The notes: generated by a model from the letters alone, not told the origin. A stretch of 64,000 nucleotides of DNA from Suilimivivens sp964614185 (GCA_964614185.1 CAZTKJ010000008.1:13351-77350), one strand, 5' to 3'; shown: positions 40,376-50,375, numbered from the stretch's first letter. Numbers and translations are program-made.

Positions 40376-42289
40376 TCAATGCATTTTTTCTATCTCTTCC
40401 ATCCAGATTCTGACGCATGCATCAGAAGGCATACGTAAATCTCCCCGGGGCGATAAGGCAACGCTTCCCACCTTAGGACCATCCGGCAGACAGGAACGCT
40501 TAAACTGCTGGGAGAAAAATCTCCCATAAAAAATCTTCAGCCACTTAAGGATAGTTTCATCAGTATATTGTCCTTTAAAGGAGCATCTTGCTATTCTGTA
40601 TATCTTGTCAGGCGTGAATCCCCAACGCATCATATAATACAGGAAAAAATCATGAAGCTCATAAGGTCCTATGAGTTCTTCTGTCTTTTGTGCAATTTTC
40701 CCTTCCTCCGGAGGCAGCAATTCGGGACTTACCGGTGTATCCAGCACATCCGACAATACTTCTAAAAGCTCTTGTTCCATACAGGTATCGGCATAATAGC
40801 GGACCAAATGGCGCACTAAAGTTTTCGGAACTCCGGCATTTACCCCATACATGGACATATGATCTCCATTGTAGGTAGCAAAGCCAAGAGCCAGCTCTGA
40901 CATATCTCCCGTACCGATCACAAGGCCTCTTTCCCTGTTGGCAATATCCATTAAAACCTGTGTTCTTTCCCTTGCCTGTCCATTTTCATAAGTAACATCC
41001 TTATTTTCCAGACTCTGTCCAATGTCTCTGAAATGAACGGCAACCGCCTCTTTTATGGATATTTCCTCTAACGTGACAAGAAGAGCCTTTGCCAGTCTGC
41101 AGGCATTATGATAAGTCCTGTCCGTAGTGCCAAAGCAAGGCATGGTTACCGCAATAATATTTTCCCTGGAAATCCCCAGCATATCAAAAGTACGAACCGT
41201 TACCAGCAGCGCTAAGGTAGAATCCAGTCCTCCTGATATACCGATAACGGCTTTTTGCATACCGGTATGCAGAAAACGCTTCTTAAGTCCATAGGATTGA
41301 ATTGAGAGAATTTCATTGCACCTCTCTTCCCTCTCTTTCTGATCGTCAGGAACAAAGGGCATACAGGGGAAGTTTCTGGTAAGATGAGTTTCTCTTTTCT
41401 TTATCGTAAAAGGCACATAGAGATAATCGGAATCAGGGTCTGAAATAAACGTATTGATTCTTCTGCGCTCCATACGCAGCCTGTCTATGTCAAGATCTCC
41501 ATATGTTATTCCGTTCTGAAAACATTTTTCCTGTATCAGAATGGTTCCGTTTTCCGCTATGATCTTATGTCCGCCAAACACAAGGTCCTGTGTGGATTCG
41601 CCTTCCCCTGCGCTTGTATAGACGTAGCCTGCATGCATTTTGGCACTGGCAGCTTTTACTAAAAGCTCTCTGTAAGCATCTTTTCCTATGGTTTCATTGG
41701 AAGCGGAGGGATTTACAAGTACTACTGCACCTGCCGAAGCCGCCATAGCTCCGGGAGAATTGGCGGTCCAAATGTCTTCACATATCTCACATCCTACTAC
41801 AAATCCCTCCATGCTCTCTTCCTTTAACAGAATATGAGTGCCAAAGGGAATCTTATCTCCTTCAAAATCCATATAGACCACACTGTCATTTCCCGGTCTA
41901 AAATATCTTGTTTCATAAAATTCACTGTAAGAAGGAATATATGTTTTGGGAATAAAAGCAAGAATTTTTCCGTGGCAAAGAGCCGCAGCTACATTGTATA
42001 ATTTTCCATCTCTTTCTAAAGGAAGCCCTACAAAGACTAAAGCCTCTTTATCCCTGGTATGGTCTGCAATTTTTAAAAGCTGCTGCCTGCAGGAGACAAG
42101 CAGCATATCCTGCAGAAAAAGATCCTCACAGGTATATCCGCTGATGCACAATTCCGGAAATACAATGAGGCCGGCCCCCTTAGCCACAGCCTCATCAATA
42201 TTTTTACAAATCTGCTCCGTATTATAAATTGTATCCGCCACTTTTATATCCGGCGTTGCCGCTGCTGCTTTTATAAATCCATGCTTCAT
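40376..42289 (-). CDS. nadE: Glutamine-dependent NAD+ synthase
   Basis: 637 residues. N-terminal nitrilase-type glutaminase (about 1-275) with Glu in VFPELCISGYT, Lys in FIPKTYIPSY and Cys in VGCEICEDIW. The C-terminal synthetase has the PP-loop GISGGLDSTLAL and GTGDMSELALGF. It amidates nicotinic acid adenine dinucleotide to NAD+, the same NaAD that LarB uses elsewhere in this window. GAGG is six bases before the ATG; three bases separate it from hslO. Confidence 0.95.
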   Translation of the reverse strand: MKHGFIKAAAATPDIKVADTIYNTEQICKNIDEAVAKGAGLIVFPELCISGYTCEDLFLQDMLLVSCRQQLLKIADHTRDKEALVFVGLPLERDGKLYNVAAALCHGKILAFIPKTYIPSYSEFYETRYFRPGNDSVVYMDFEGDKIPFGTHILLKEESMEGFVVGCEICEDIWTANSPGAMAASAGAVVLVNPSASNETIGKDAYRELLVKAASAKMHAGYVYTSAGEGESTQDLVFGGHKIIAENGTILIQEKCFQNGITYGDLDIDRLRMERRRINTFISDPDSDYLYVPFTIKKRETHLTRNFPCMPFVPDDQKEREERCNEILSIQSYGLKKRFLHTGMQKAVIGISGGLDSTLALLVTVRTFDMLGISRENIIAVTMPCFGTTDRTYHNACRLAKALLVTLEEISIKEAVAVHFRDIGQSLENKDVTYENGQARERTQVLMDIANRERGLVIGTGDMSELALGFATYNGDHMSMYGVNAGVPKTLVRHLVRYYADTCMEQELLEVLSDVLDTPVSPELLPPEEGKIAQKTEELIGPYELHDFFLYYMMRWGFTPDKIYRIARCSFKGQYTDETILKWLKIFYGRFFSQQFKRSCLPDGPKVGSVALSPRGDLRMPSDACVRIWMEEIEKMH

Positions 42290-42292
42290 GCT

Positions 42293-43168
42293 CTACCTCG
42301 CATTTTTTAACATTTCTTTCAATTCATCTACCGAAAACTTATAAGAAGAATTACAGAACTGACAGTTTACCTCTATTTCCCTGCCCTCCGCAATCATTTC
42401 TTCTATATCCTTTTTGCCGATACTGATAATTGCTCTCTCCACACGTTTTTTATCGCAGTTACAGTAAAAACTGCACGGACTTTTATCCGTAATAACAAGA
42501 TCCAGTCCCTCAAGGAGCATTTCCAACATCTGCTCCGGTGTTTTTCCCTCATCCAGTACCCTGGTTACGGCGGGAAATGCAGAAAGGTTCTTTTCCAGCC
42601 TGGCAATAACTGATTCCTCTGCAAAAGGCATCATCTGCAAAATAAAGCCTCCCGCCTGCCTTACGGTATTATTCTTTTCCATCAGTACCCCCAGACCTAC
42701 ACCGGAAGGCACCTGCTCGGATGATGCAAAATAATAGGTCAGATCTTCTGCAATCTCTCCTGTCTGTAAAGCAGTCTGTCCAATATAAGGTTCTTTTAAT
42801 CCCATGTCCTTAATAACCCGCAGCGTACCTTTTCCAACAGCGCCGCCTACATCCAGCTTTCCCTTGGGACTTGGGGGCAGGCATACAAAAGGCTCTATGG
42901 CATATCCTTTCACGTGTCCGCAGCTGTCAGCTGTTACCGTCATTCCCTTTAAGGGACCATCTCCGCTGATCTGCAGTGTCAGTAAATCCTTTTCTCCCTT
43001 CAGCATACTGCCCATCATGACGCCGCCTGTCAAAAGTCTCCCCAGGGCAGCAGTTACTACAGGGCTGGTCTGATGTGTGACTCTTGCTTTTTCCACCAGC
43101 TCCTTTGTTGTTGCTCCAAAGACCCGAATCTGTGCATTAGCTGCGGTTGCTCTTACTATATAGTCCAT
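42293..43168 (-). CDS. hslO: Redox-regulated chaperone Hsp33
   Basis: 291 residues. The C-terminal redox switch has four zinc cysteines, CNC (in SFYCNCDKKRV) and CQFC, that release zinc and form disulfides under oxidative or heat stress, turning the protein into a holdase. The N-terminal substrate-binding domain has LLTGGVMMGSMLKGEKDLLTLQISGDGPL. It is cytoplasmic. Encoded between a methyltransferase and nadE in a long minus-strand operon. Confidence 0.95.
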   Translation of the reverse strand: MDYIVRATAANAQIRVFGATTKELVEKARVTHQTSPVVTAALGRLLTGGVMMGSMLKGEKDLLTLQISGDGPLKGMTVTADSCGHVKGYAIEPFVCLPPSPKGKLDVGGAVGKGTLRVIKDMGLKEPYIGQTALQTGEIAEDLTYYFASSEQVPSGVGLGVLMEKNNTVRQAGGFILQMMPFAEESVIARLEKNLSAFPAVTRVLDEGKTPEQMLEMLLEGLDLVITDKSPCSFYCNCDKKRVERAIISIGKKDIEEMIAEGREIEVNCQFCNSSYKFSVDELKEMLKNAR

Positions 43169-43200
43169 TTTCTGTCCTCTTTAAAATATCTTTCATAATT

Positions 43201-44019
43201 CTACTTTGCTTTGATAGCAGCAATATAGATTCTTTCGCTTGTTTCTCCCGGCATCTTATGGGTATCTGCATCCAGTACAGATACGATACTCATTCCCGCC
43301 GCTTTTACAAATCCTTCCATTTCCTCAAGAGTATATCCTCTCTGGTAATGAGTCTCGCAAAAGCGTCTGAAAAGCCCCTGCCTTTCATCTGTTTTTACAA
43401 AAACAGTCAGGTCATATTCATTAATGCACTCTTCATCATGATAATAATTTTCCCATATAAAACTACAGTTATCACGATTTTCCGCTATCGTGGCATCACC
43501 GATCACTGTTTTATATTTATATACGGTATTGAAATCAAAAATAAAAAGTCCGCCGGGATAAAGATAGTTCTCCACAAGTCTGAATGTATCTTCTACATCC
43601 ATATCTTCCGTCAGATAATTAATGCTGTCGCATATACTGACCACCGTTCCCACAGTGCTATACAAATCAAGATCTCTCATATCCTGACACAGATACAGAA
43701 TATCGCTTCCCGTCTTTTCCTTCCTGTCCATGGCCACATTCAGCATTTCCCGGGAACTGTCAATACCGATCATATCGTAACCCTTTTGATAAAGAAGTTC
43801 CGTCAGCTTTCCGGTACCGCAGCCTAGATCCAGCACAAGATTTCTCTCTGACTCAAGGATATCTGCTGCTTCATTTTCTTCTGCCTCCCTGCTGCCTGTT
43901 ACAGGTTTGGAAATTCCATATTTCTGAATCATGCCATCCAGAAAATCCGCCCATTTTTCATAAGGCGTTTCATCCATAAATGTATCATATACTTCCGCAA
44001 AATCCGTATAAGCTTCCAT
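43201..44019 (-). CDS. Class I SAM-dependent methyltransferase
   Basis: 272 residues. SAM-binding motif I VLDLGCGTGKLTELL, acidic motif II GIDSSREML, motif around CQDMRDLDL. The N-terminus MEAYTDFAEVYDTFMDETPYEKWADFL is typical of small-molecule or YqeM-like methyltransferases. The start at 44019 follows GGGGATTAG and is two bases from the DUF368 stop. Substrate unknown. Confidence 0.85.
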   Translation of the reverse strand: MEAYTDFAEVYDTFMDETPYEKWADFLDGMIQKYGISKPVTGSREAEENEAADILESERNLVLDLGCGTGKLTELLYQKGYDMIGIDSSREMLNVAMDRKEKTGSDILYLCQDMRDLDLYSTVGTVVSICDSINYLTEDMDVEDTFRLVENYLYPGGLFIFDFNTVYKYKTVIGDATIAENRDNCSFIWENYYHDEECINEYDLTVFVKTDERQGLFRRFCETHYQRGYTLEEMEGFVKAAGMSIVSVLDADTHKMPGETSERIYIAAIKAK

Positions 44020-44020
44020 A

Positions 44021-44866
44021 CTAATCCCCAAGTTTAAGAGCAATCACAAAACCTATAGCTGCTGTAATAATGCTGGTCAGAACGGACACTACCGTGATCA
44101 CTCCCAGTTCTGAAACCATTAAAATTGCAAAGGGTGAAGCCACGATCAAACCGATAATAGCCCAGAATGCCTGCATAGGAAATTTTTCAAAAATAATTTC
44201 AATCACTTTGGCAATTGCAAAAATACCGATCAAAACGCCGATTCCCATAGGAATCAGGATACCGCAGCATCTTAGGATTTCAGAAATCTGGAAAGACACC
44301 AGCGCTTCTACCAATTCTTTAATGGTAGCCACAATAGGATTATAGTAGCCGATAACAAGCAGCATCATGGAACCGCTGACTCCCGGAACTACCATAGTGG
44401 CTGATGCAAGCACTCCTACCAAAAACAATTTGATAACCGACCAGAGGCTTAAAGTTAAATCTGCAGCTTTTCCCTCTGTTTCTCCCAGTGCCGCCATGCC
44501 AATCACTATGGCAAAAAAAACAAGGAAAGCAATAATATGGCTGATTTTAATCGTATTTCCCTTTACTTTTTTCCATACTGCCGGAAGTCCTCCTACAATC
44601 AGTCCAATAAACAGACCGTTGGTCTGCAGCGGGAAATGCTCAAAAGCCGGCGTAATGATAAAGGACAGGCCCACCAGGGCAATTCCCATACCGATTAGGA
44701 TAGGCAGCACAAACCGGATACTCTCCTTAAATTCCTTAAACAAATGAGTCAGGCAGTGAATCAGTTTATCGTAAATCCCCATTGACACCGCCATGGTGCC
44801 GCCGCTGACTCCCGGGATGATATTTGCCATCCCCATTACCATTCCCTTTAATAAATTTTTAATCAT
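44021..44866 (-). CDS. DUF368 (PopT-type) polyprenyl-phosphate transporter
   Basis: 281 residues, about eight membrane helices. MANIIPGVSGGTMAVSMGIYDKL and the second VPGVSGSMMLLVIGYYNPI are the paired DUF368 signature motifs, an inverted-repeat transporter fold. DUF368 proteins return undecaprenyl phosphate to the cytoplasmic face of the membrane for reuse in cell-wall synthesis. The ATG has GGAGG upstream. This genome segment also encodes a DedA protein with the same likely role. Confidence 0.88.
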   Translation of the reverse strand: MIKNLLKGMVMGMANIIPGVSGGTMAVSMGIYDKLIHCLTHLFKEFKESIRFVLPILIGMGIALVGLSFIITPAFEHFPLQTNGLFIGLIVGGLPAVWKKVKGNTIKISHIIAFLVFFAIVIGMAALGETEGKAADLTLSLWSVIKLFLVGVLASATMVVPGVSGSMMLLVIGYYNPIVATIKELVEALVSFQISEILRCCGILIPMGIGVLIGIFAIAKVIEIIFEKFPMQAFWAIIGLIVASPFAILMVSELGVITVVSVLTSIITAAIGFVIALKLGD

Positions 44867-44896
44867 TTTATACCTCCGCTTTTCAGATAATCAAAA

Positions 44897-45952
44897 TTAT
44901 TTATATAAATATTCTTTTAAAAACTCTATCAGTTTCTCCATCTGTTCATCTGTTCCAATAGTGATCCGCAGACGGTTATCAAGCCTTGGCTTATTCCAGT
45001 ACCGCACATAGATACCGTTTTCTCTAAGGACTTCGAAAAGTTCACGGGCCTTTACTGTTTTGTGAGATGCAAAAAGGAAATTGGCCTTGGAGTCAGTTAC
45101 ATCAAATCCCAGCGCTTCCAATTCCTTCCTGGTTCTTTCTCTGGTATTGACAATCTTATTGACTATCTCTTTAAAATATGCATCATCCTTTACTGCTTCT
45201 GCGCCCATTTCAATAGCAGGCATACTGAGGGTGTAAGAGTTAAAGGAGAATTTCACATCCTTTAAATATCCGATCAGTTTTTCACTTCCCATAGCAAAGC
45301 CGATACGTATGCCCGCCATGGCCCGTGACTTGGAAAAAGTCTGTACTACCAGCAGATTATCATACTTCTCAATAAGGGGCAGCACACTTTCCCCGCCAAA
45401 GTCAATATATGCTTCATCAATGATCACTACTGAATCCTGATTGGCTTTTATGATTTCTTCTATGGTCTTTGGTGATTCCAGGATTCCTGTAGGAGCATTG
45501 GGGTTGGGGAGAATAATCCCTCCGTTTGGCACCATATAATCATCTTTGTTGATACTGAAATCCTTTAAAAGGGGGCATTCCTTATATGGAATTCCATAAA
45601 GCTCTGCCCACACCTCATAAAAAGAATAAGTGATATCCGGAAACAGCACCGGTTTATCAGAATGAAAAAAGGTCATAAAAGCCATGGCCAAAACATCATC
45701 AGAACCTATCCCCGTAAAGATCTGCTCCGGTTTTATCCCATAATATTCCGACAATGCATTTACCAGCTTTTCCGCATTCATGTCAGGATAAAGCCGCAAA
45801 TCCTCATATCGAAGGCTCTCTGCCTTCTTTGCCACTCCTTTTGCCGGAGGATAAGGATTTTCATTGGTATTAAGCTTAATGACATCATGACGCTTTGGCT
45901 GTTCTCCTGCAACATAAGGCTCTACTTTCCGCACATTCCTTTCCCAGCTCAT
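44897..45952 (-). CDS. hisC: Histidinol-phosphate aminotransferase
   Basis: 351 residues. N-terminus MSWERNVRKVEPYVAGEQPK, substrate motif LNTNENPYPP, PLP lysine in VQTFSKSRAMAGIRIGF, and C-terminal Arg in NRLRITIGT. It transfers an amino group to imidazole-acetol phosphate in histidine synthesis, and can also act on aromatic acids. The ATG at 45952 has AAAGGAG five bases upstream; an in-frame extension upstream lacks homology. No other his gene is in the window. Confidence 0.92.
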   Translation of the reverse strand: MSWERNVRKVEPYVAGEQPKRHDVIKLNTNENPYPPAKGVAKKAESLRYEDLRLYPDMNAEKLVNALSEYYGIKPEQIFTGIGSDDVLAMAFMTFFHSDKPVLFPDITYSFYEVWAELYGIPYKECPLLKDFSINKDDYMVPNGGIILPNPNAPTGILESPKTIEEIIKANQDSVVIIDEAYIDFGGESVLPLIEKYDNLLVVQTFSKSRAMAGIRIGFAMGSEKLIGYLKDVKFSFNSYTLSMPAIEMGAEAVKDDAYFKEIVNKIVNTRERTRKELEALGFDVTDSKANFLFASHKTVKARELFEVLRENGIYVRYWNKPRLDNRLRITIGTDEQMEKLIEFLKEYLYK

Positions 45953-46024
45953 AATTTCTCCTTTTCCAAAATCATTCTTTCCTATCGTATCATTCTCGTC
46001 TTTTATCCGCAAGCCTTTTTCCCC

Positions 46025-47041
46025 TTATGACTGATCGAGCTCCTTTGCCTGCTGTCTGTATGTAAGGGCCATTTCTTCCTGACCCAGCGTATGGTAGCAG
46101 TCTGCAAGGGCTAAAAGCGGCAGTTTTTGGGAATAATGAATATTGAGAATGCTCTGTGTCTCATGAAAAGCATTGTAAAACCACATAATTGCTTCATCAT
46201 ATATTTGAGAATCATAATAATACTGTCCCAGTTCAAAGCACACTTCACTGACACCCTCACTGGCTATATCTTTCATGGCATAGCGGTACATCTTAAGATA
46301 ATCTCCCCGCAGTCTTGCTGCTTTTACAATAACACAGACTGCTTCCTTCATCTGATCCATGGAAATTTCATTGGAGTCGGCTATCCTGGTGAAAAATTCT
46401 TCCGCCTGCAAAAAGTCTTCTTCTTCTCCTGAAATAAACAGTTCTTTAGCATATATATTCTGCAGCCTTTGAGACAAGGTTCCCCCATCTTTGGTCAATC
46501 TTCTGAAGGCTGCAAGATCTCTTCCGGCATGGCTGTTTTCCGGCAGATGGGTAATCTCAATATCGCTGTCATATATTACCGGCTCAAGCCGTACCATTTC
46601 GTGAATGGATTCCTCCCATATAAAATTGCGGAGCCTTTTAAAAAGTTTGGGGCGAAGTTCCCTGTCATAATTATAAATAGTCCCGAAAGAAAGCTGGTTT
46701 CCGTAGTACATCTGGACAATTTCTACTTCAGGCAGCAGTGTTTCCTTCAGCATCCTGAACTTTTGACGGTTTTCTTCATTTACCACCTCATCCGCATCGG
46801 CGGAATAAATATAGTCACAGGAAGCTTTGGAAAAAGCAAAATTCCGGGCTGCAGAAAAATCATTTATCCATTCAAAATCATAGATATGTTTCGTATACTC
46901 TGACGCAATTTCTTTTGTCCGGTCACAAGATCCTGTATCTACAATAATAATCTCATCCACCAGATCTTTGATGCTGTCAAGACATCTTTCAAGGACCTTT
47001 TCTTCATTTTTTACAATCATGCATAAGCTGATAGTTATCAT
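46025..47041 (-). CDS. GT2-family glycosyltransferase with helical repeat tail
   Basis: 338 residues. GT-A domain begins ISLCMIVKNEEKVLERCLDSI with IIIVDTGSCDRTKEIA and the metal motif YSADADEVV (DxD). The C-terminal 140 residues are TPR-like helices. This layout (SunS-like) is common in clostridia and may glycosylate peptides or surface molecules; the acceptor is unknown. AGAGGGG precedes the ATG. Divergent from the DUF6020 gene. Confidence 0.85.
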   Translation of the reverse strand: MITISLCMIVKNEEKVLERCLDSIKDLVDEIIIVDTGSCDRTKEIASEYTKHIYDFEWINDFSAARNFAFSKASCDYIYSADADEVVNEENRQKFRMLKETLLPEVEIVQMYYGNQLSFGTIYNYDRELRPKLFKRLRNFIWEESIHEMVRLEPVIYDSDIEITHLPENSHAGRDLAAFRRLTKDGGTLSQRLQNIYAKELFISGEEEDFLQAEEFFTRIADSNEISMDQMKEAVCVIVKAARLRGDYLKMYRYAMKDIASEGVSEVCFELGQYYYDSQIYDEAIMWFYNAFHETQSILNIHYSQKLPLLALADCYHTLGQEEMALTYRQQAKELDQS

Positions 47042-47066
47042 AAAAATACCCCTCTGTGATAATTCA

Positions 47067-47096
47067 TTGACAATTGTATATCTATATTTATATAAT
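47067..47096 (+). promoter_or_regulatory. Promoter of the DUF6020 gene
   Basis: Consensus TTGACA (47067-47072), 18-base spacer, TATAAT (47091-47096). The gene's ATG follows 46 bases later after AGGAG. Confidence 0.75.
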
Positions 47097-47142
47097 CAAA
47101 AGCAGTATAGCATAAAATTTCGTGTAAGAACAGGAGATATTC

Positions 47143-48951
47143 ATGAGACCCGGCAGAAATCTGACTTTATTCATTCATATCATCGAGAGTTTCTTTACAT
47201 CATGGGCCCTTATGAAAGCAGGCCGTTTGGAACCGGGAAATATTTTAAGCGGTATCTTTTTTCTCCTGTCCTTCTTTTTTTATCAGCGTATTCATTACAG
47301 AGTTGCTAATAAGTCCTTCTTGCATACTTCCGGCGCTAAATGGGTGAGGGCTGTCCTTTCCGCCGTTTTTTCTCTGCTCTATATGGCTGTAGATGGTCAT
47401 CATTATGTTGAAACTCTTACTAACAGACTGTTTCAGTTCATCATTCTCCTTGCCGTATTTATAGGATTTTTTGTATTGCTCTATCAACTGTCAACTCTCT
47501 TATTTTCCTGTTTGGGCGATAAAGATGCTCTGCGCAGCTTTTTATTCTCAGAAGAACTTTCCGGCGGGGAGCATCATTCATCCGGATTTGTTTCTTCTTT
47601 TTTCAGTTTTTATGACAATCACAGCGCTCTGTGCAGCTTTTTCCTGTGTATGCTGGGCTGGATGCCTTATTTTCTGTATCAGTATCCCGGCATTATGACG
47701 CCTGACAGTGTCAATCAGTTCGAACAGGTCTTAGGCCTGCTTCCTTACAGTAACCATCATCCTCTGGCTCATACTATGGTAATCAAGCTTTTTTATCATA
47801 TAGGACTGGTATTCACTTCAAACCTTGTAGTGGCTTTTTCTTTTTATACCTTTTTTCAGATGTGCTTTATGGCCTTTTCTGTTTCCTACTTCATAAAAAC
47901 CTTGCAGCTGTTCCGCGTAAAGCCGCTGATTTCTTTTCTGTTTACGCTGTTTTATGCATTGGTTCCCTATCATGCTGTTTTTTCCGTTACTGTCTGGAAA
48001 GATATTATGTTTGCAGGGGGCATACTTCTGTTTAACTGTACTCTTTTACGCTTTTTTAAGGGAATCCGTCCCGGCACTGTGATCATGTTCATTCTTACCG
48101 GCATAATGATGTGTCTGTTCCGTTCCAACGGCTTTTACGGGTTTCTATTTTGTATTCCCTTTTTCCTCCTGTTTTACAGAAAAAAAGCCAAAATTTTCTT
48201 TCCTGCCATTGCAGGAATCCTGCTGACAGCAATCCTCATTAAATATCCGGTTATGAATTCCGCCCACGTTATTCAGCCTGATCTGGTGGAGTCTCTTTCT
48301 ATTCCCACTCAGCAGATTGCAGCAGTTATCTGCAATGACCGGGAATTGTCTCCTGATCAGCTAAAGCTTATTGAAAATGTGGTAGACCTGACTTATATTA
48401 AGGATCTATATAATCCTGTCTATGCAGATAATATGAAAGAACTGGTCCGCGCAGGAAATCAGTCTTATCTTTCCGCTCATAAAGGAGAATTTTTCAAGCT
48501 TTGGGTTGAACTGGGATTCGCTTATCCCGGCGATTATTTGAAAGCCTATATCGATCAGACCTATGGTTACTGGTATCCTGACGCCTTCTATCTTGTTGCC
48601 GAAGCCGAAGGGATCAGCGCCACCCATCTTGGAGTTTCCCATACTCCTCTGATTCGGGGTCCTCTTGTTATCAAAGCTAAGGAAATAGCTATTAAGCTTG
48701 GGGATATGCTTCCCATTTACAGTCTTTTATGGAGCATGGGCGTTATCTTCTGGATCTTCATATTCTGCATCGGAAATGTTTTTATCCGCAAAGAAAAAGC
48801 AAAGCTGATCTGCTATCTTCCCAGCTTTGCCCTGTATCTTACGGTCTTAATTGCCACCCCTGTAGCAACTGAATTCCGCTATGTTTATTTTATGGTATTT
48901 TCCTTGCCTTTTTATCTGATAACATCTCTTTTGGAAACGGAAGAGGCATAG
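47143..48951 (+). CDS. DUF6020 family polytopic membrane protein
   Basis: 602 residues, about 12-14 membrane helices, with external motifs YQYPGIMTPDSVNQFEQVLG and NHHPLAHTMVIKLFY in the first large loop. That acidic-loop arrangement is like GT-C lipid-linked glycosyltransferases, and the C-terminal soluble region (about 385-510) is also typical. DUF6020 itself has no proven function; a polyprenyl-phosphate-sugar-dependent transferase is plausible. Consensus promoter and AGGAG site upstream. Neighbouring GT2 on the other strand could supply the sugar. Confidence 0.8.
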   Translation: MRPGRNLTLFIHIIESFFTSWALMKAGRLEPGNILSGIFFLLSFFFYQRIHYRVANKSFLHTSGAKWVRAVLSAVFSLLYMAVDGHHYVETLTNRLFQFIILLAVFIGFFVLLYQLSTLLFSCLGDKDALRSFLFSEELSGGEHHSSGFVSSFFSFYDNHSALCSFFLCMLGWMPYFLYQYPGIMTPDSVNQFEQVLGLLPYSNHHPLAHTMVIKLFYHIGLVFTSNLVVAFSFYTFFQMCFMAFSVSYFIKTLQLFRVKPLISFLFTLFYALVPYHAVFSVTVWKDIMFAGGILLFNCTLLRFFKGIRPGTVIMFILTGIMMCLFRSNGFYGFLFCIPFFLLFYRKKAKIFFPAIAGILLTAILIKYPVMNSAHVIQPDLVESLSIPTQQIAAVICNDRELSPDQLKLIENVVDLTYIKDLYNPVYADNMKELVRAGNQSYLSAHKGEFFKLWVELGFAYPGDYLKAYIDQTYGYWYPDAFYLVAEAEGISATHLGVSHTPLIRGPLVIKAKEIAIKLGDMLPIYSLLWSMGVIFWIFIFCIGNVFIRKEKAKLICYLPSFALYLTVLIATPVATEFRYVYFMVFSLPFYLITSLLETEEA

Positions 48952-48966
48952 TCATTTACTGCCTCT
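48942..48966. terminator. Short hairpin over convergent stops
   Basis: AGAGGCA ... TGCCTCT inverted repeat spanning the stop of the DUF6020 gene and that of the amino acid ABC ATPase gene. It has no clear U-tract, so its role as a terminator is uncertain. Confidence 0.3.
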
Positions 48967-49687
48967 ACAGCACCTTAGAAAGGAACTCCTGAAGACGGGG
49001 ACTTTGAGGATTGCCAAAAAACTCCTTAGGCGTATTCTCTTCCATGATGTTGCCCTCATCCATAAAAAGGACTTTTGTTCCCACTTCTCTGGCAAATCCC
49101 ATTTCATGAGTAACTACTACCATGGTCATGCCTGATTCTGCAAGCTCTTTCATAACTTCAAGCACTTCCCCTACCATTTCAGGGTCTAATGCCGATGTAG
49201 GCTCATCAAAAAGCATTACTTTAGGGTTCATGGCAAGAGAGCGCACAATGGCAATTCTCTGCTTTTGTCCGCCGGAAAGCTGGCTTGGATATGAATCTGC
49301 TTTATCCTTAAGCCCCACTCTCTCTAAAAGCTTCAGCGCATTTTCTTCTGCCTCTTCTTTATTCATCAGCTTCAGTTTCACAGGGGCCAATGTAATATTA
49401 TCCATGATCGTATGGTTGTTGAAGAGATTGAAATTCTGGAATACCATGCCCATATGCTGTCTTACTTTATCAATATTGGTCTTAGGATCGGTAATTGCCT
49501 GTCCGTCAAACCAAACTTCCCCACTGGTAGGAAGTTCGAGAAGATTCAGACACCTTAAAAAGGTACTCTTTCCTGATCCGGAAGGACCCACTATAACAAT
49601 TTTTTCACCGGGATGAATATGATAGTTTATTCCCCGGAGTACATGGTTGTCTTCAAAGGTTTTATGTAAATCTTTAACGATTATCAC
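48965..49687 (-). CDS. Polar amino acid ABC transporter ATPase (GlnQ type)
   Basis: 240 residues. Walker A GPSGSGKST, signature LSGGQKQRIAIVRSLAM, Walker B VMLFDEPTSALDPEMVGEVL and switch TTMVVVTHEMGFA-like region are classic for polar amino acid importers. GTG start (49687) with GGAGG ten bases upstream, overlapping the permease stop by 14 bases. With the permease and binding protein upstream it imports an amino acid such as glutamine, glutamate, arginine or cystine; specificity is not readable. Confidence 0.93.
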   Translation of the reverse strand: MIIVKDLHKTFEDNHVLRGINYHIHPGEKIVIVGPSGSGKSTFLRCLNLLELPTSGEVWFDGQAITDPKTNIDKVRQHMGMVFQNFNLFNNHTIMDNITLAPVKLKLMNKEEAEENALKLLERVGLKDKADSYPSQLSGGQKQRIAIVRSLAMNPKVMLFDEPTSALDPEMVGEVLEVMKELAESGMTMVVVTHEMGFAREVGTKVLFMDEGNIMEENTPKEFFGNPQSPRLQEFLSKVL

Positions 49688-50375
49688 TTTTACGCAGCCT
49701 CCTCTCCAGTTTTTCCAGAAGCACTGTCAATATCTTAATAATTGTAAAATAAATGACGGCAGCTCCGATCAAAGGCATAAATGCCTCATAAGTTCTTGAG
49801 GTTATCTGGTTGGCCGCTCTTGTAAGATCCGTCAGGCTTACATATCCTACAATAGCCGTTTCTTTAAGAAGTACAATAAACTCATTGCCCATAGGCGGCA
49901 GAACATTTTTAATTGCCTGAGGGATGACTATATAGATCATAGTCTGTGCTTTTGAAAGGCCAAGGCTCCTTCCGGCTTCTGTCTGCCCTTTATCAACTGC
50001 CAGAATACCCGCCCGGACAATCTCCGATACGTAGGCGCCGCTGTTAATGCCAAAAGATAACACTGCTACAAGAACTCCGTTATTGCAGTCCTTCATAATA
50101 ACAAACCACATGATCAGCAGCTGAAGCACCGATGGCGTTCCTCTGATAATATCGATATAGGCGCCGGCAATCCTTGCCCATATAGTCTTTCTTCCATCTC
50201 TTTTTGCTGAAAGCCGCATAAGAGCTATCACCGTACCAATGGCAAGGCCCAGCATGGCAGCAAAAAGAGCAATTTCAATTGTGACTCCAAGACCTTTTAT
50301 ATACAGTTTCCAGCGGTCTCCTTCTATAAATGCCCTGACAAACTTCCTGGCAACATCTCCAAACCATTCCTGCAT
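49674..50375 (-). CDS. Polar amino acid ABC transporter permease
   Basis: About 233 residues, five membrane helices, with the His/Glu/Phe-type signature (ALFAAMLGLAIGTVIALMRLS, RGTPSVLQLLIMWF) and the EAA loop EAGRSLGLSKAQTMIYIVIPQAIKNVLPP that docks on the ATPase. The ATG at 50375 has GGAG six bases upstream and is preferred over 50387. A hairpin (50417-50438) separates it from the binding-protein gene. Confidence 0.92.
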   Translation of the reverse strand: MQEWFGDVARKFVRAFIEGDRWKLYIKGLGVTIEIALFAAMLGLAIGTVIALMRLSAKRDGRKTIWARIAGAYIDIIRGTPSVLQLLIMWFVIMKDCNNGVLVAVLSFGINSGAYVSEIVRAGILAVDKGQTEAGRSLGLSKAQTMIYIVIPQAIKNVLPPMGNEFIVLLKETAIVGYVSLTDLTRAANQITSRTYEAFMPLIGAAVIYFTIIKILTVLLEKLERRLRKSDNR

